Part shown: positions 1-8,173 of the stretch, piece by piece
Layout: each line of letters opens with the position of its first letter
How positions within the stretch are numbered: the first letter of the stretch is position 1
DNA from: a virus
Direction: 5' to 3' (one strand)
IMG/VR virus record: IMGVR_UViG_3300022602_000357
Span: 1 to 26,551 of that record
DNA: 26,551 nucleotides
Program-made: the position numbers and the translations under genes
Notes under the pieces: generated by a model
Told to the model about the DNA's origin: nothing
The model's input: only the letters and a program-made list of their open reading frames with translations
The model's database searches: none

Positions 1-14
1 AGTAAAGGAATGTA

Positions 15-245
15 ATGACTGAAAAACAAAAGCGGGTATACGACTTTATTCAAGCCTTTATTCGTACGCATGGGTTTGCACCCAGCTATACCGAGATTGC
101 TAAAGGATTAGAACTACGTAGCAAATCCAATATTCATCGTTTGGTGCACAATTTGAAAGACAAGGGTTTGATTAAAATCAATCCCCATATGGTGCGTAGC
201 ATAAAAGTAATTGATGCAACAGTTCGTGAGATGGCTGCCCTTTGA
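15..245 (+). CDS. LexA-type winged-helix DNA-binding protein (no protease domain)
   Basis: The 76-residue protein matches the N-terminal DNA-binding domain of LexA along most of its length. It opens with TEKQKRVYDFI (residues 2-12), followed by HGFAPSYTEIAKGLEL (about 19-34) and the recognition-helix and wing region SKSNIHRLVHNLKDKGLI (37-54). The LexA autoprotease (Ser/Lys) domain is absent, so it cannot be a complete self-cleaving repressor. AAAGGA at 4-9 lies 5 nt before the ATG. Its stop overlaps the TTG start of terL (TTGA), so the two are probably translationally coupled. What is seen is the winged helix and the coupling. The role is inferred: either a regulator of late genes or a DNA-recognition protein filling the small-terminase position, which normally lies directly upstream of terL. 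Confidence 0.8.
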   Translation: MTEKQKRVYDFIQAFIRTHGFAPSYTEIAKGLELRSKSNIHRLVHNLKDKGLIKINPHMVRSIKVIDATVREMAAL

Positions 246-1753
246 GTCTTCTCACTAAGGCGGAGATTAAAAAGTATTTAGCGTTATTAGAAACGCTGCC
301 TAAAGATTCGCCCCAAATTCCAAAAATACATCAACTGCTCAAACAGGACAAAATTGAGCGTTGCAGGGAAAACTTTCTACCTTTTGTAAAGGAGATGTGG
401 AGTGCCTTCATTCCCGGTAAACACCATGCTGTCATGGCTGACGCTTTTGAGCGTGTGGCTAATGGAACTCTTAAAAGGCTTATTATTAATATGCCTCCTC
501 GTCATACTAAATCTGAGTTTGCGTCTTATCTCTTTCCCGCTTGGTATCTTGGGAAATACCCCCAAAAGAAAATTATCCAAACAGCCCACACCGCAGAGCT
601 TGCAGTTGGGTTTGGGCGAAAAGTACGAAATGTCGTTAACACTCCCGACTACCAAGCTGTATTCCCCACCAAGCTATCTTCTGACAGTAAAGCCGCAGGG
701 CGCTGGAACACCGATAAAGGGGGAGACTATTTCGCTATCGGTGTAGGCGGTGCGGTAACGGGTAAAGGTGCGGACGTTCTAATTATTGATGACCCGCATT
801 CGGAGCAAGAAGCCATGCAAGGCAATCCCGAAGTCTATGATCGGGTCTTTGAATGGTATGGATCAGGACCACGTCAGCGTCTACAGCCGGGCGGGTCAAT
901 TATTATTGTGATGACACGCTGGTCTAAGCGGGATCTGACTGGTCAAATTTTAGATAACTCAATGAAAAGGGATGGAGATGAGTGGGAAGTCATCGAATTA
1001 CCTGCGTTATTACCCTCTGGTAAACCTTTATGGTCTGAGTTCTGGTCGCAAAAAGAACTTGAAGCGATCAAGGCGGAAATTCCTGTTAGCAAGTGGGAAG
1101 CCCAGTATCAGCAAAATCCTACATCTGAGGAAGGCGCAATTATTAAAAGGGAGCATTGGCGCATATGGGAATCGGATGTCGCTCCTTACTGCGATTACAT
1201 CATTCAGTCGTGGGATACCGCCTTTGAGAAGACAAATCGTGCTGACTATTCCGCTTGCACCACGTGGGGTATCTTCTATAAAACGAATACTGAAGGCTTG
1301 GAAGTACCCAATATCATCCTTTTAGATGCTTATAAGGGACGTTTAGAGTTTCCAGAACTCAAGAAAAAAGCATTTGAATATTACAAACACTGGAATCCAG
1401 ATAGCCTAATTGTGGAAAAAAAGGCGGCTGGTGCGCCCTTGATCTATGAAATGCGGGCGATGGGTATACCGGTGTCGGAGTATACACCAAGCAAGGGTAA
1501 TGATAAAATAGCCCGTGTAAACGCTATATCTGATCTTTTTGCGTCTGGGTATGTCTGGTGTCCAGAAGCACGATGGGCGGAAGAAGTGATGGAGGAATGC
1601 GCTTCCTTCCCTAACGGAGACCACGATGACATGGTTGACTCAACGTCACAAGCCTTGTTACGGTTCCGTCAGGGAGGTTTTATCCGTTTAAACAGCGATG
1701 AGCCAGATGAAGTAAAAGAATTTAGATCCAACCGAAACAAAGGTTACTACTAA
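242..1753 (+). CDS. terL: Terminase large subunit (DNA-packaging ATPase/nuclease)
   Basis: This is the motor that pumps phage DNA into the prohead and cuts the concatemer. The 503 residues carry an N-terminal ATPase with a Walker A-like PPRHTKSE (85-92), Walker B DVLIIDDP (178-185) and a coupling motif VMTRW (223-227). The C-terminal RNase H-like nuclease has acidic metal ligands visible at SWDTA (D325), VEKK (E392) and GDHDDMVDS (460-468). Length and domain order are normal for the family. The start is a TTG overlapping the stop of the preceding gene. No in-frame ATG precedes residue 52 (EMW), and the intervening helix-rich N-terminus is typical of TerL, so the TTG is preferred. A small-terminase gene is not otherwise recognisable; the LexA-like protein occupies its place. 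Confidence 0.95.
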   Translation: MSLLTKAEIKKYLALLETLPKDSPQIPKIHQLLKQDKIERCRENFLPFVKEMWSAFIPGKHHAVMADAFERVANGTLKRLIINMPPRHTKSEFASYLFPAWYLGKYPQKKIIQTAHTAELAVGFGRKVRNVVNTPDYQAVFPTKLSSDSKAAGRWNTDKGGDYFAIGVGGAVTGKGADVLIIDDPHSEQEAMQGNPEVYDRVFEWYGSGPRQRLQPGGSIIIVMTRWSKRDLTGQILDNSMKRDGDEWEVIELPALLPSGKPLWSEFWSQKELEAIKAEIPVSKWEAQYQQNPTSEEGAIIKREHWRIWESDVAPYCDYIIQSWDTAFEKTNRADYSACTTWGIFYKTNTEGLEVPNIILLDAYKGRLEFPELKKKAFEYYKHWNPDSLIVEKKAAGAPLIYEMRAMGIPVSEYTPSKGNDKIARVNAISDLFASGYVWCPEARWAEEVMEECASFPNGDHDDMVDSTSQALLRFRQGGFIRLNSDEPDEVKEFRSNRNKGYY

Positions 1754-1761
1754 GGAATACT

Positions 1762-4287
1762 ATGGCAATTGATAAAGCCCTATACCAAGCCCCCAAAGGG
1801 ATCGATGCTCTTGCTGCTGAAGAAGAGCCACTGGAAATTGAAATTGAACCAGACCACATTAATATATCAGCCGATGATATTGAAATTGATATTCAAGCCC
1901 TTGACCCAGAATTTGGCGAAAATCTTGCGGAGAATTTAGACGACTCGTTGCTGGCTTTAATTGCCCAAGAGTTGACTTCCGACTATGACTCTGATGTGGC
2001 GAGCCGCAAAGATTGGTTGCAAACCTACGTAGATGGTTTGGAATTATTGGGATTAAAGATTGAAGAGCGCAGTGAACCTTGGGAAGGTGCTTGCGGTATC
2101 TACCATCCTATTCTTGCTGAAGCGCTTGTAAAGTTTCAGTCTGAAACCATTATGAGTCTGTTCCCCGCCCAAGGACCAGTTAGAACCAAAATTATTGGTA
2201 AAGAAACCAAAGACAAAATTGATGCAGCGCATCGTGTTGAAACGGATATGAACCACCGTTTGACAGATAGAATGCCTGAGTATCGCCCTGAGACAGAGCG
2301 CACTATTTGGGGATTGGGTTTGGCTGGTAATGCGTTTAAAAAGGTTTACTTTGATCCAAACTTAAATCGCCCTATGGCGCTGTTTGTGCCAGCAGAAGAT
2401 GTGGTTGTTCCTTATGGCGCAGCCAACTTAGAATCGGCTGATCGCATTACGCACGTGATGCGTAAAACAGAAAACGAATTACGTAAATTGCAAGTCATGG
2501 GTTTCTACCGTGATATTGATCTTGGGACTCCAATTAACTTTTTGGATGAAGTAGAAAAGAAAATTGCGGAGAAGCAAGGTTTTAGAGCAAGCTCTGATGA
2601 CCGCTATAAGCTTTTAGAAATGCACGTCAACCTTGATTTAGAAGGTTACGAGCATACAGATGAAAACGGTGAACCCACTGGCATTGCTTTGCCTTATGTA
2701 GTAACGATTGAAAAGGGTACAAGCACTATCCTTTCAATCCGCAGAAACTGGAGACCAGATGATGAAACATTCCAAAAACGAGCGCACTTCGTCCACTATG
2801 GGTATATTCCCGGTTTTGGTTTCTATCATTTTGGTCTCATCCACCTTATTGGCGCTTATGCTAAAAGTGGCACTTCCATTGTACGTCAGTTGGTTGATGC
2901 AGGATCCCTCGCAAACTTGCCGGGTGGTTTTAAGACCCGTGGGTTGCGTGTCAAAGGAGACGACACACCGATAGCACCGGGTGAGTTTAGGGACGTTGAC
3001 GTTCCAAGCGGAGCGATGAAAGACAATATTATGCCGCTCCCATATAAGGAGCCAAGCCAAACATTGTTAACGTTGCTTAACGGAATTATTGAAGAAGCCC
3101 GCAGATTTGCTAACACGGCTGATCTATCCGTATCAGATATGTCCGCTGCTGCGCCAGTCGGAACCACGTTTGCTATTTTGGAGCGCACACTCAAAGTAAT
3201 GTCGGCTGTGCAAGCTCGTATTCATTTTGCATTAAAACAAGAATTAAAGCTTCTCAAAGAGATTATTGCAGAAGATACTCCAGAAGATTATGACTATGAT
3301 CCAGACAGCGGTAATCGGCACGCTAAAAAATCTGACTACGATGCCGTAGACTTGATTCCAGTAAGCGATCCAAACGCTTCTACGATGGCTCAAAAGATTG
3401 TGCAGTGGCAAGCTGTACAACAGTTGGCTCAAGCTAATCCACAGTTTTTTAATATGCAGTTGATGAATCGCCAAATGGTTGAAATTTTGGGTATTCCTAA
3501 TGCTAATAAGCTTGTACCTATGGCTGATGATATTAAGCCTACCGATCCCGTTTCTGAAAATCAAAACATTTTGATGATGAAGCCAGTCAAAGCTTTTGAA
3601 TATCAAGATCACCAAGCGCATATTCAAGTTCATATGACAGCTATGCAAGATCCCAAGATTCTACAAGTTTTGGGTCAAAGCCCACAAGCCCAGAGTTTGC
3701 AAGCGGCTATGCAAGCGCACATCAATGAGCATTTAGGTTTTGCTTATCGTGTTGAGATTGAAAAGCAGTTGGGTATGTCATTACCACCTAAGTCTGATGA
3801 AATGGGTGATGACGTAGGCATGAATCCAGAAGTGGAAGCTCGTTTGGCTCCAATGTTGGCACAAGCTGCCCAGCGTCTATTGCAGAGCAATCAACAACAA
3901 GCAGCACAGCAACAAGCTGCACAACAAGCGCAAGATCCATTAGTACAAATGCAGCAACAAGAATTACAGCTTAAACAAGCTGACCTTGAGCGCAAGAAAC
4001 AAAAAGATATGGTTGATGCACAATTAAAAGCAAGTCAACAACAAATTGAGAAGAGTCGCATCCAAGCACAGACGGTATTGGAAGCAGCTAAAACTCAAGC
4101 AGGTCTACAGTCTCAAGAAACACGGGACAAGATACAAATCGGTGCAGATTTGGTTAAGCATATTTCAAGCAAAGACCAAGAGCACAAAGTTCAAAACAAA
4201 CAGCTATTTACACAAGGGTTGAGAGACGCTCACCAAGTTGCAGAAGCTGAACAAGCCCGTTTAAACGCTAAAAAGGGTAATAAATGA
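1762..4287 (+). CDS. Portal protein
   Basis: This is the dodecameric ring at the capsid vertex through which DNA enters and leaves. The 841-residue protein has an acidic N-terminal extension (about 1-75). It then has the conserved stretch EPWEGACGIYHP (105-116) with a following helix rich in conserved FQ/FP positions, seen in portals of aquatic podovirus-like phages. The C-terminal third, from about residue 700, is Gln/Ala-rich coiled coil, comparable in place to the long C-terminal barrel of P22-type portals. AAGGA lies just before the ATG. It follows terL by 8 nt and its stop overlaps the next start (ATGA). The position directly after terL supports the call. The P22-like assignment is inferred from size and composition, not a verified fold. 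Confidence 0.88.
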   Translation: MAIDKALYQAPKGIDALAAEEEPLEIEIEPDHINISADDIEIDIQALDPEFGENLAENLDDSLLALIAQELTSDYDSDVASRKDWLQTYVDGLELLGLKIEERSEPWEGACGIYHPILAEALVKFQSETIMSLFPAQGPVRTKIIGKETKDKIDAAHRVETDMNHRLTDRMPEYRPETERTIWGLGLAGNAFKKVYFDPNLNRPMALFVPAEDVVVPYGAANLESADRITHVMRKTENELRKLQVMGFYRDIDLGTPINFLDEVEKKIAEKQGFRASSDDRYKLLEMHVNLDLEGYEHTDENGEPTGIALPYVVTIEKGTSTILSIRRNWRPDDETFQKRAHFVHYGYIPGFGFYHFGLIHLIGAYAKSGTSIVRQLVDAGSLANLPGGFKTRGLRVKGDDTPIAPGEFRDVDVPSGAMKDNIMPLPYKEPSQTLLTLLNGIIEEARRFANTADLSVSDMSAAAPVGTTFAILERTLKVMSAVQARIHFALKQELKLLKEIIAEDTPEDYDYDPDSGNRHAKKSDYDAVDLIPVSDPNASTMAQKIVQWQAVQQLAQANPQFFNMQLMNRQMVEILGIPNANKLVPMADDIKPTDPVSENQNILMMKPVKAFEYQDHQAHIQVHMTAMQDPKILQVLGQSPQAQSLQAAMQAHINEHLGFAYRVEIEKQLGMSLPPKSDEMGDDVGMNPEVEARLAPMLAQAAQRLLQSNQQQAAQQQAAQQAQDPLVQMQQQELQLKQADLERKKQKDMVDAQLKASQQQIEKSRIQAQTVLEAAKTQAGLQSQETRDKIQIGADLVKHISSKDQEHKVQNKQLFTQGLRDAHQVAEAEQARLNAKKGNK

Positions 4288-4472
4288 ATGAATTAGAAAT
4301 AGCAATTGGCAGAATTGATGAACGTATATCAATGATGCAAAACCAATTAGGTAGTGGCGATGCGGTCGAATACAACCAATACCTAACTATATGCGGGATT
4401 ATTAAAGGTCTGTTGACCGCACGTAGAGAAATAACCGACCTTAAACACAATTTGGAGATCTCGGATGAGTGA
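4284..4472 (+). CDS. Small conserved-position protein, unknown function
   Basis: This 62-residue protein is not recognised. It begins at an ATG overlapping the portal stop (ATGA), and its end overlaps the next gene by 8 nt, so it lies in a tightly coupled run. The predicted chain is mostly helical: an amphipathic N-terminal helix (ELEIAIGRIDERISMMQ), a GSGDAVEYNQYL turn, and a second helix ending in charged residues. It has no signal peptide, membrane segment or cysteine pairs. A competing ATG 4 nt later is in another frame. A small head-assembly or portal-associated factor is possible from position only. Confidence 0.65.
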   Translation: MNELEIAIGRIDERISMMQNQLGSGDAVEYNQYLTICGIIKGLLTARREITDLKHNLEISDE

Positions 4473-4869
4473 AACAATTGATTTGTCACAGGCGGTCGAT
4501 CTATCAGCGCTAATGGACAAATCCCAAGAAGAAAAAGCAAGCCAATTACCGAAGCCGTCAGGCTATCGGATCCTATGTGCAATACCTGATATTGAAGATG
4601 CGTACGAAAGCGGACTCTTAAAGGCAGAAGCGACCATTAACTTTGAAGAAAAGCTGGCAACAGTTTTATTCGTAGTTGCGTTGGGACCAGACTGCTACAA
4701 AGATCCAACAAGGTTCCCATCAGGACCTTGGTGCAAAGTTGGTGACTTTATTATTGTCCGACCAAACTCAGGTAGTCGTTTAAACATTCACGGAAAAGAA
4801 TTCAGAATGATTAACGATGACACCGTAGAAGCTACCGTGGATGATCCACGTGGCATTAAACGCTCATAA
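4465..4869 (+). CDS. GroES-like co-chaperonin (Cpn10 fold), putative
   Basis: The 134-residue protein shows the layout of a 10-kDa chaperonin. A disordered acidic N-terminus (1-30) is followed by a first strand GYRILCAIPD (33-42), and a loop where GroES has its GroEL-binding mobile loop (about 46-62, ESGLLKAEATINFEEK). Then come a glycine-ending strand FVVALG (69-74), and the closing segment KVGDFIIVRPNSG (91-103) through a MINDDTVEATV-type last strand (115-125), which parallels GroES VGD.V.F...I...DILA. Phage co-chaperonins such as T4 gp31 replace host GroES so that the capsid protein can fold. Placement between portal and scaffold fits that job. Sequence identity to GroES is low, so the fold should be confirmed. 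Confidence 0.62.
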   Translation: MSETIDLSQAVDLSALMDKSQEEKASQLPKPSGYRILCAIPDIEDAYESGLLKAEATINFEEKLATVLFVVALGPDCYKDPTRFPSGPWCKVGDFIIVRPNSGSRLNIHGKEFRMINDDTVEATVDDPRGIKRS

Positions 4870-4880
4870 AGGAGAAAAAT

Positions 4881-5828
4881 ATGGCAGAAGCATTCCAATT
4901 CCCCGATGAAATCGAACAACCAGCAGATTTGCCAGAAGTAAAAGCAGAAATTGAAGCAAAACCCGCTGATTTTGAGATTGAAATTGAAGACGATACCCCA
5001 AAAGAGGATCGTAGACGCAGAAATTTACCCGAAGAAGTGGTGCAAGATCTCGAAAAAGACGAGATGGAGCAGTATGACGACCACGTAAAAGACCGTTTAC
5101 AGCAATTAAAAAAGGTCTGGCACGATGAGCGTAGGGCAAAAGAAGCTGCTTTGCGTGAACAACAAGAAGCAATTGCTGCAACGCAAAAACTTTATGAAGA
5201 AAACAAGAAAATGAAAGCCTTGTTGTCTTCTGGAGAGCAAGAATACGTAGCTGCGGTAAAAAATTCAGTGGAATTAGAGCTAGATAAAGCAAAACGGATT
5301 TACCGTGAAGCTTATGAGTCTGGTGATACTGATCGTATTATTGAAGCTCAAGAAAACATGGTTTCAGCCATGCAAAAACAGGAGCGCATCAACAATTTTA
5401 AGATGCCCCCTTTACAAACTGAAGAAAATGAGGTAAAAACACAATATCAAGCTCCTCCTAAGCCCGATATGAGGGCACAGAAGTGGCAAGAGCAAAATTC
5501 TTGGTTCGGTCAAGATGAAGAAATGACAGCAGCAGCGCTAGGTTTACACGAAAAACTCAAGCGTAATGGTGTTCATATCGGCTCTGATGAATATTATGCG
5601 ACCCTCGATCGTACGATTCGCAAACGCTTCCCCGAAAATTTTGAGGAAGAAGCTGTACCAGAAGTCAAAGAAACTCCTAAAGCAAAATCTCCATCGGTAG
5701 TTGCTCCAGCGAGTCGCAGCACGAATGCGAAACCAATCAAGCTGAAAACGAGCCAAGTGGCATTAGCCAAAAAACTTGGTATTACCCCAGAGCAATATGC
5801 TAAAGAAGTACTTAAATTAGGAGAATAA
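4881..5828 (+). CDS. Scaffolding protein-like capsid assembly protein
   Basis: The 315-residue protein is highly charged and largely helical. An acidic N-terminus (1-50, FEIEIEDD) leads into a long coiled-coil-prone region (about 50-175) rich in Lys, Glu, Gln and Ala. A Pro/Ser linker (about 255-285) precedes a short C-terminal helix pair (TSQVALAKKLGITPEQYAKE). Acidic coiled-coil proteins with a small C-terminal basic or helical hook encoded between portal and major capsid protein are usually internal scaffolds, which guide coat assembly and then leave. AAAGGAG precedes the ATG, and an AGGAG at its own end serves the next gene. No protease motif is visible that would process it. The call rests on composition and position. 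Confidence 0.7.
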   Translation: MAEAFQFPDEIEQPADLPEVKAEIEAKPADFEIEIEDDTPKEDRRRRNLPEEVVQDLEKDEMEQYDDHVKDRLQQLKKVWHDERRAKEAALREQQEAIAATQKLYEENKKMKALLSSGEQEYVAAVKNSVELELDKAKRIYREAYESGDTDRIIEAQENMVSAMQKQERINNFKMPPLQTEENEVKTQYQAPPKPDMRAQKWQEQNSWFGQDEEMTAAALGLHEKLKRNGVHIGSDEYYATLDRTIRKRFPENFEEEAVPEVKETPKAKSPSVVAPASRSTNAKPIKLKTSQVALAKKLGITPEQYAKEVLKLGE

Positions 5829-5829
5829 A

Positions 5830-6273
5830 ATGACTGAAAAAAGAAATAACCGTGATACCGAAGTTCGTGAAATGGCAGAGCGCCCAAAGCAGTGGCGACC
5901 ACCAGAGTTACTCCCTGAACCTGATAAAGAAGAAGGATATGAGTATCGTTGGATTCGTGTATCTATGTTGAATACCCCAGATCCTAGAAATTTATCTTCT
6001 AAGCTCAGGGAAGGTTGGGAACCCGTTCGAGTCGAAGAACAACCTAAGTTTAAACTGCTAGTCGATCCAGATGGACGTTTTAAAGACAACATCGAAATTG
6101 GCGGATTGTTACTTTGCAAAACCCCGAAAGAGTTCGTAGAACAACAGCAAGCTTATCTTGCTGAACAAACACGAGCACAGACGGATGCTGTAGATAACAA
6201 TTTGATGCGTCAATCCGATGCTCGTATGCCTATTTTCAAAGAAAGTAAGTCTACAGTAACGGTTGGCAGATAA
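5830..6273 (+). CDS. Conserved phage protein next to capsid genes, unknown function
   Basis: The 147-residue protein lies 1 nt after the scaffold gene, with AGGAG overlapping that gene's end. A charged N-terminus leads to a compact middle part with YRWIRVSMLNTPDPRNLSSK (about 40-59) and LREGWEPVRVEE (60-71), then IEIGGLLLCKTPKEF (about 89-103), a helical region, and a C-terminus ending in KESKSTVTVGR. The 'RWIR ... DPRN...S...REGWEPV ... IGGL.L.K.P' pattern recurs in capsid blocks of aquatic phages from what I know of such genomes. No biochemical role is established that I can name. A minor head or assembly protein is the likeliest reading, from position only. Confidence 0.72.
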   Translation: MTEKRNNRDTEVREMAERPKQWRPPELLPEPDKEEGYEYRWIRVSMLNTPDPRNLSSKLREGWEPVRVEEQPKFKLLVDPDGRFKDNIEIGGLLLCKTPKEFVEQQQAYLAEQTRAQTDAVDNNLMRQSDARMPIFKESKSTVTVGR

Positions 6274-6295
6274 TTTTAACTTTTAGGAGATTTAA

Positions 6296-7186
6296 ATGGC
6301 ATATCCAATCGTACCTAGTACATACGGTTTTCGCCCAGTAAATCTTATTGGTGGTCAAGTTTTCTCTGGTTCGACTCGTCAGATTCCTATCCAGTACGGC
6401 TTTGGCACTAATATTTTTTACGGTGATGTCGTAGGTATTTCACGTGGCTTTATCACACGCTCCACAGTTACCACAGGTGCTGGCGCTACTACTGGCGCAG
6501 CAGGTAATGGAACTGTAGGTGTGTTTTTAGGTTGCAACTACACAGACCCTGTTACCAAGCAAAAGCGCTACAGCCAATATTGGCCCGCAAGCACTTTAGC
6601 TGGTGATGCTTATGCAGTTGTTACTGATGATCCAGATACTTTATTCCAAGTTGCTGTTGCTTCAACCCAAGGCGCTCAAGCCATCGGTTCTGCTGCTACT
6701 GCAATGATCGGTTTAAACATCGCTGGTTCTGATTTAGCTGGTAACTTGAATACTGGCGATTCTTACAATGGTGTTTTGGCTTCTAACGTTGGTAACAACG
6801 CAACATTGCCATTCCGTATCGTTGATTTGAAGCGTGATTCAGCTATTCAGTTCACTGCTACTTATACAAGTGGTACAGGCACATTAACTGTTTCAGCTTT
6901 GCCTTCTAACTTGTTAGTTGGTACTGAAGTTGGTTATATTGCTTCAAACGGTCAATATGTTGGTACAGGCGCTTATGTTTCGACATTTGCTGCTGCTGGC
7001 TCTACTTCAGTTGTATTGAATAGTGCTCAAGTAACAGTAAATAGTCCAACAGGCACTGCATCTACTGCAATGACTATTCCTGCTTCAAGCACTTTGGTGT
7101 TTACTCAGTATCCAGAAGTTTACGTTAAGTTTAACTTTGGTTTACATGAGTATTACAACAATACTGCTCAAGCTGTAACACTTTAA
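6296..7186 (+). CDS. Virion structural protein, possible capsid decoration protein
   Basis: The 296-residue protein begins YGFRPVNLIGGQVFSGSTRQ (10-29), followed by a stretch poor in charge and rich in Gly, Thr and Ser with SQYWPAS and DDPDTLFQV (about 93-119). It ends with PEVYVKFNFGLHEYYN (273-288). Composition and its site directly upstream of the major capsid gene, with its own AGGAG, suggest a small abundant head protein. Residues about 183-270 form a Thr/Ser/Val-rich beta-type segment that interrupts the conserved core, since the end of the core resumes after it. This looks like an inserted surface domain. Decoration or cement function is inference; a tail-associated role cannot be excluded. 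Confidence 0.72.
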   Translation: MAYPIVPSTYGFRPVNLIGGQVFSGSTRQIPIQYGFGTNIFYGDVVGISRGFITRSTVTTGAGATTGAAGNGTVGVFLGCNYTDPVTKQKRYSQYWPASTLAGDAYAVVTDDPDTLFQVAVASTQGAQAIGSAATAMIGLNIAGSDLAGNLNTGDSYNGVLASNVGNNATLPFRIVDLKRDSAIQFTATYTSGTGTLTVSALPSNLLVGTEVGYIASNGQYVGTGAYVSTFAAAGSTSVVLNSAQVTVNSPTGTASTAMTIPASSTLVFTQYPEVYVKFNFGLHEYYNNTAQAVTL

Positions 7187-7201
7187 TCTAAGGAGCATTA
7201 A

Positions 7202-8104
7202 ATGGCTATTTCTCGTGCACAACTACTGAAAGAGTTGCTCCCCGGTTTGAATGCATTGTTCGGACTTGAGTATGCTCGTTATGGTGAAGAACACAAAGAG
7301 ATCTACGAAACTGAGACCTCTGAGCGTTCTTTTGAAGAAGAAACAAAACTGTCAGGCTTTAGCGCTGCACCAGTCAAACCCGAAGGCAATGCCATCGCTT
7401 ATGACAATGCGCAAGAAGCATGGACAGCTCGCTACAACCACGAAACTATTGCTCTTGGCTTTAGCTTAACTGAAGAAGCAATCGAAGATAACCTCTACGA
7501 TTCTTTATCAGCTCGCTACACCAAAGGTCTAGCTCGTGCTATGGCTTATACCAAACAGGTAAAAGCTGCTGCTGTATTGAACAACGGTTTTAACTCTGCC
7601 TATACTTATGGTGATGGTCAGCCTTTGTTCTCTACTGCACACCCATTGGTTAACGGCGGTACTAACGCTAACACTCCTTCAACTCCTGCTGACTTGAACG
7701 AAACCGCATTGGAAAATGCTGTTATTCAAATCGCTGCATGGACTGATGAGCGTGGCTTATTGATCGCTGCTAAACCACGTAAATTGGTTGTTCCACCTGC
7801 ATTGCAATTCGTTGCTACTCGTTTGTTAGAAACCGAACTCCGTGTTGGTACTAACAACAACGACATCAACGCAATCAAGAACAATGGTTCTGTTCCAGAA
7901 GGTTACACAATTAACCACTTCTTGACAGCTACCAATGCATGGTTCCTGACAACTGATGTTCCAAATGGTTTGAAACACTTTGTACGTACACCACTCCAGA
8001 ATTCTATGGACGGTGACTTCGATACTGGTAACGTCCGTTACAAGTCTCGTGAGCGTTACAGCTTTGGTGTATCAGATCCATTAGGTGTATACGGTTCTTA
8101 CTAA
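7202..8104 (+). CDS. Major capsid protein (HK97 fold, Mu gpT-like)
   Basis: The 300-residue protein has the layout of Mu gpT-like major head proteins. It has an N-terminal helix and arm (RAQLLKELLPGLNALFG), an acidic strand-rich region (ETETSERSFEEETKLSGF, about 36-53) matching the E-loop, and a conserved core. The core contains the marker QPLFSTAHPLVNGG (about 140-153), a spine helix (DLNETALENAVIQIAAW) and LVVPPALQFVATRLLETE. AAGGAG precedes the ATG. It is the last gene before a strong terminator, consistent with a heavily expressed coat protein. Codon choice is dominated by a limited set (GCT, GGT, AAC), in keeping with high expression. No prohead protease or delta domain is visible, so the scaffold is probably the separate upstream gene. 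Confidence 0.87.
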   Translation: MAISRAQLLKELLPGLNALFGLEYARYGEEHKEIYETETSERSFEEETKLSGFSAAPVKPEGNAIAYDNAQEAWTARYNHETIALGFSLTEEAIEDNLYDSLSARYTKGLARAMAYTKQVKAAAVLNNGFNSAYTYGDGQPLFSTAHPLVNGGTNANTPSTPADLNETALENAVIQIAAWTDERGLLIAAKPRKLVVPPALQFVATRLLETELRVGTNNNDINAIKNNGSVPEGYTINHFLTATNAWFLTTDVPNGLKHFVRTPLQNSMDGDFDTGNVRYKSRERYSFGVSDPLGVYGSY

Positions 8105-8141
8105 GAACTACCCCCCTGTTGGTTTAGACTGATAGGTGCAG

Positions 8142-8173
8142 CCCCCGCCCAAAAAGCGGGGGTTTGCTTTTAT
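8142..8173 (+). terminator. Intrinsic terminator after the capsid operon
   Basis: A perfect 7-bp GC stem, CCCCCGC (8142-8148) with GCGGGGG (8156-8162), closes on a loop CCAAAAA and is followed by TTTGCTTTTAT. This is a textbook + strand rho-independent terminator ending transcription after the major capsid gene. The U-tract overlaps the stop of the opposing FkbM gene. The other face of the hairpin lacks a U-tract, so it should not efficiently end the - strand transcript. Confidence 0.92.

Noticed and set aside
15-245. A complete LexA repressor and therefore a temperate SOS-regulated prophage
   Set aside because: Only the DNA-binding domain is present. There is no autoprotease domain, integrase, or attachment site in the window.
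402-746. Alternative frames overlapping terL, including - strand 377-655
   Set aside because: No ribosome sites or recognisable domains, and fully inside a TerL with intact motifs.
8142-8162. The capsid terminator as a two-way terminator for the - strand cassette too
   Set aside because: On the - strand the hairpin is followed by CTGCACC rather than a run of U, so it is not a good intrinsic terminator in that direction.
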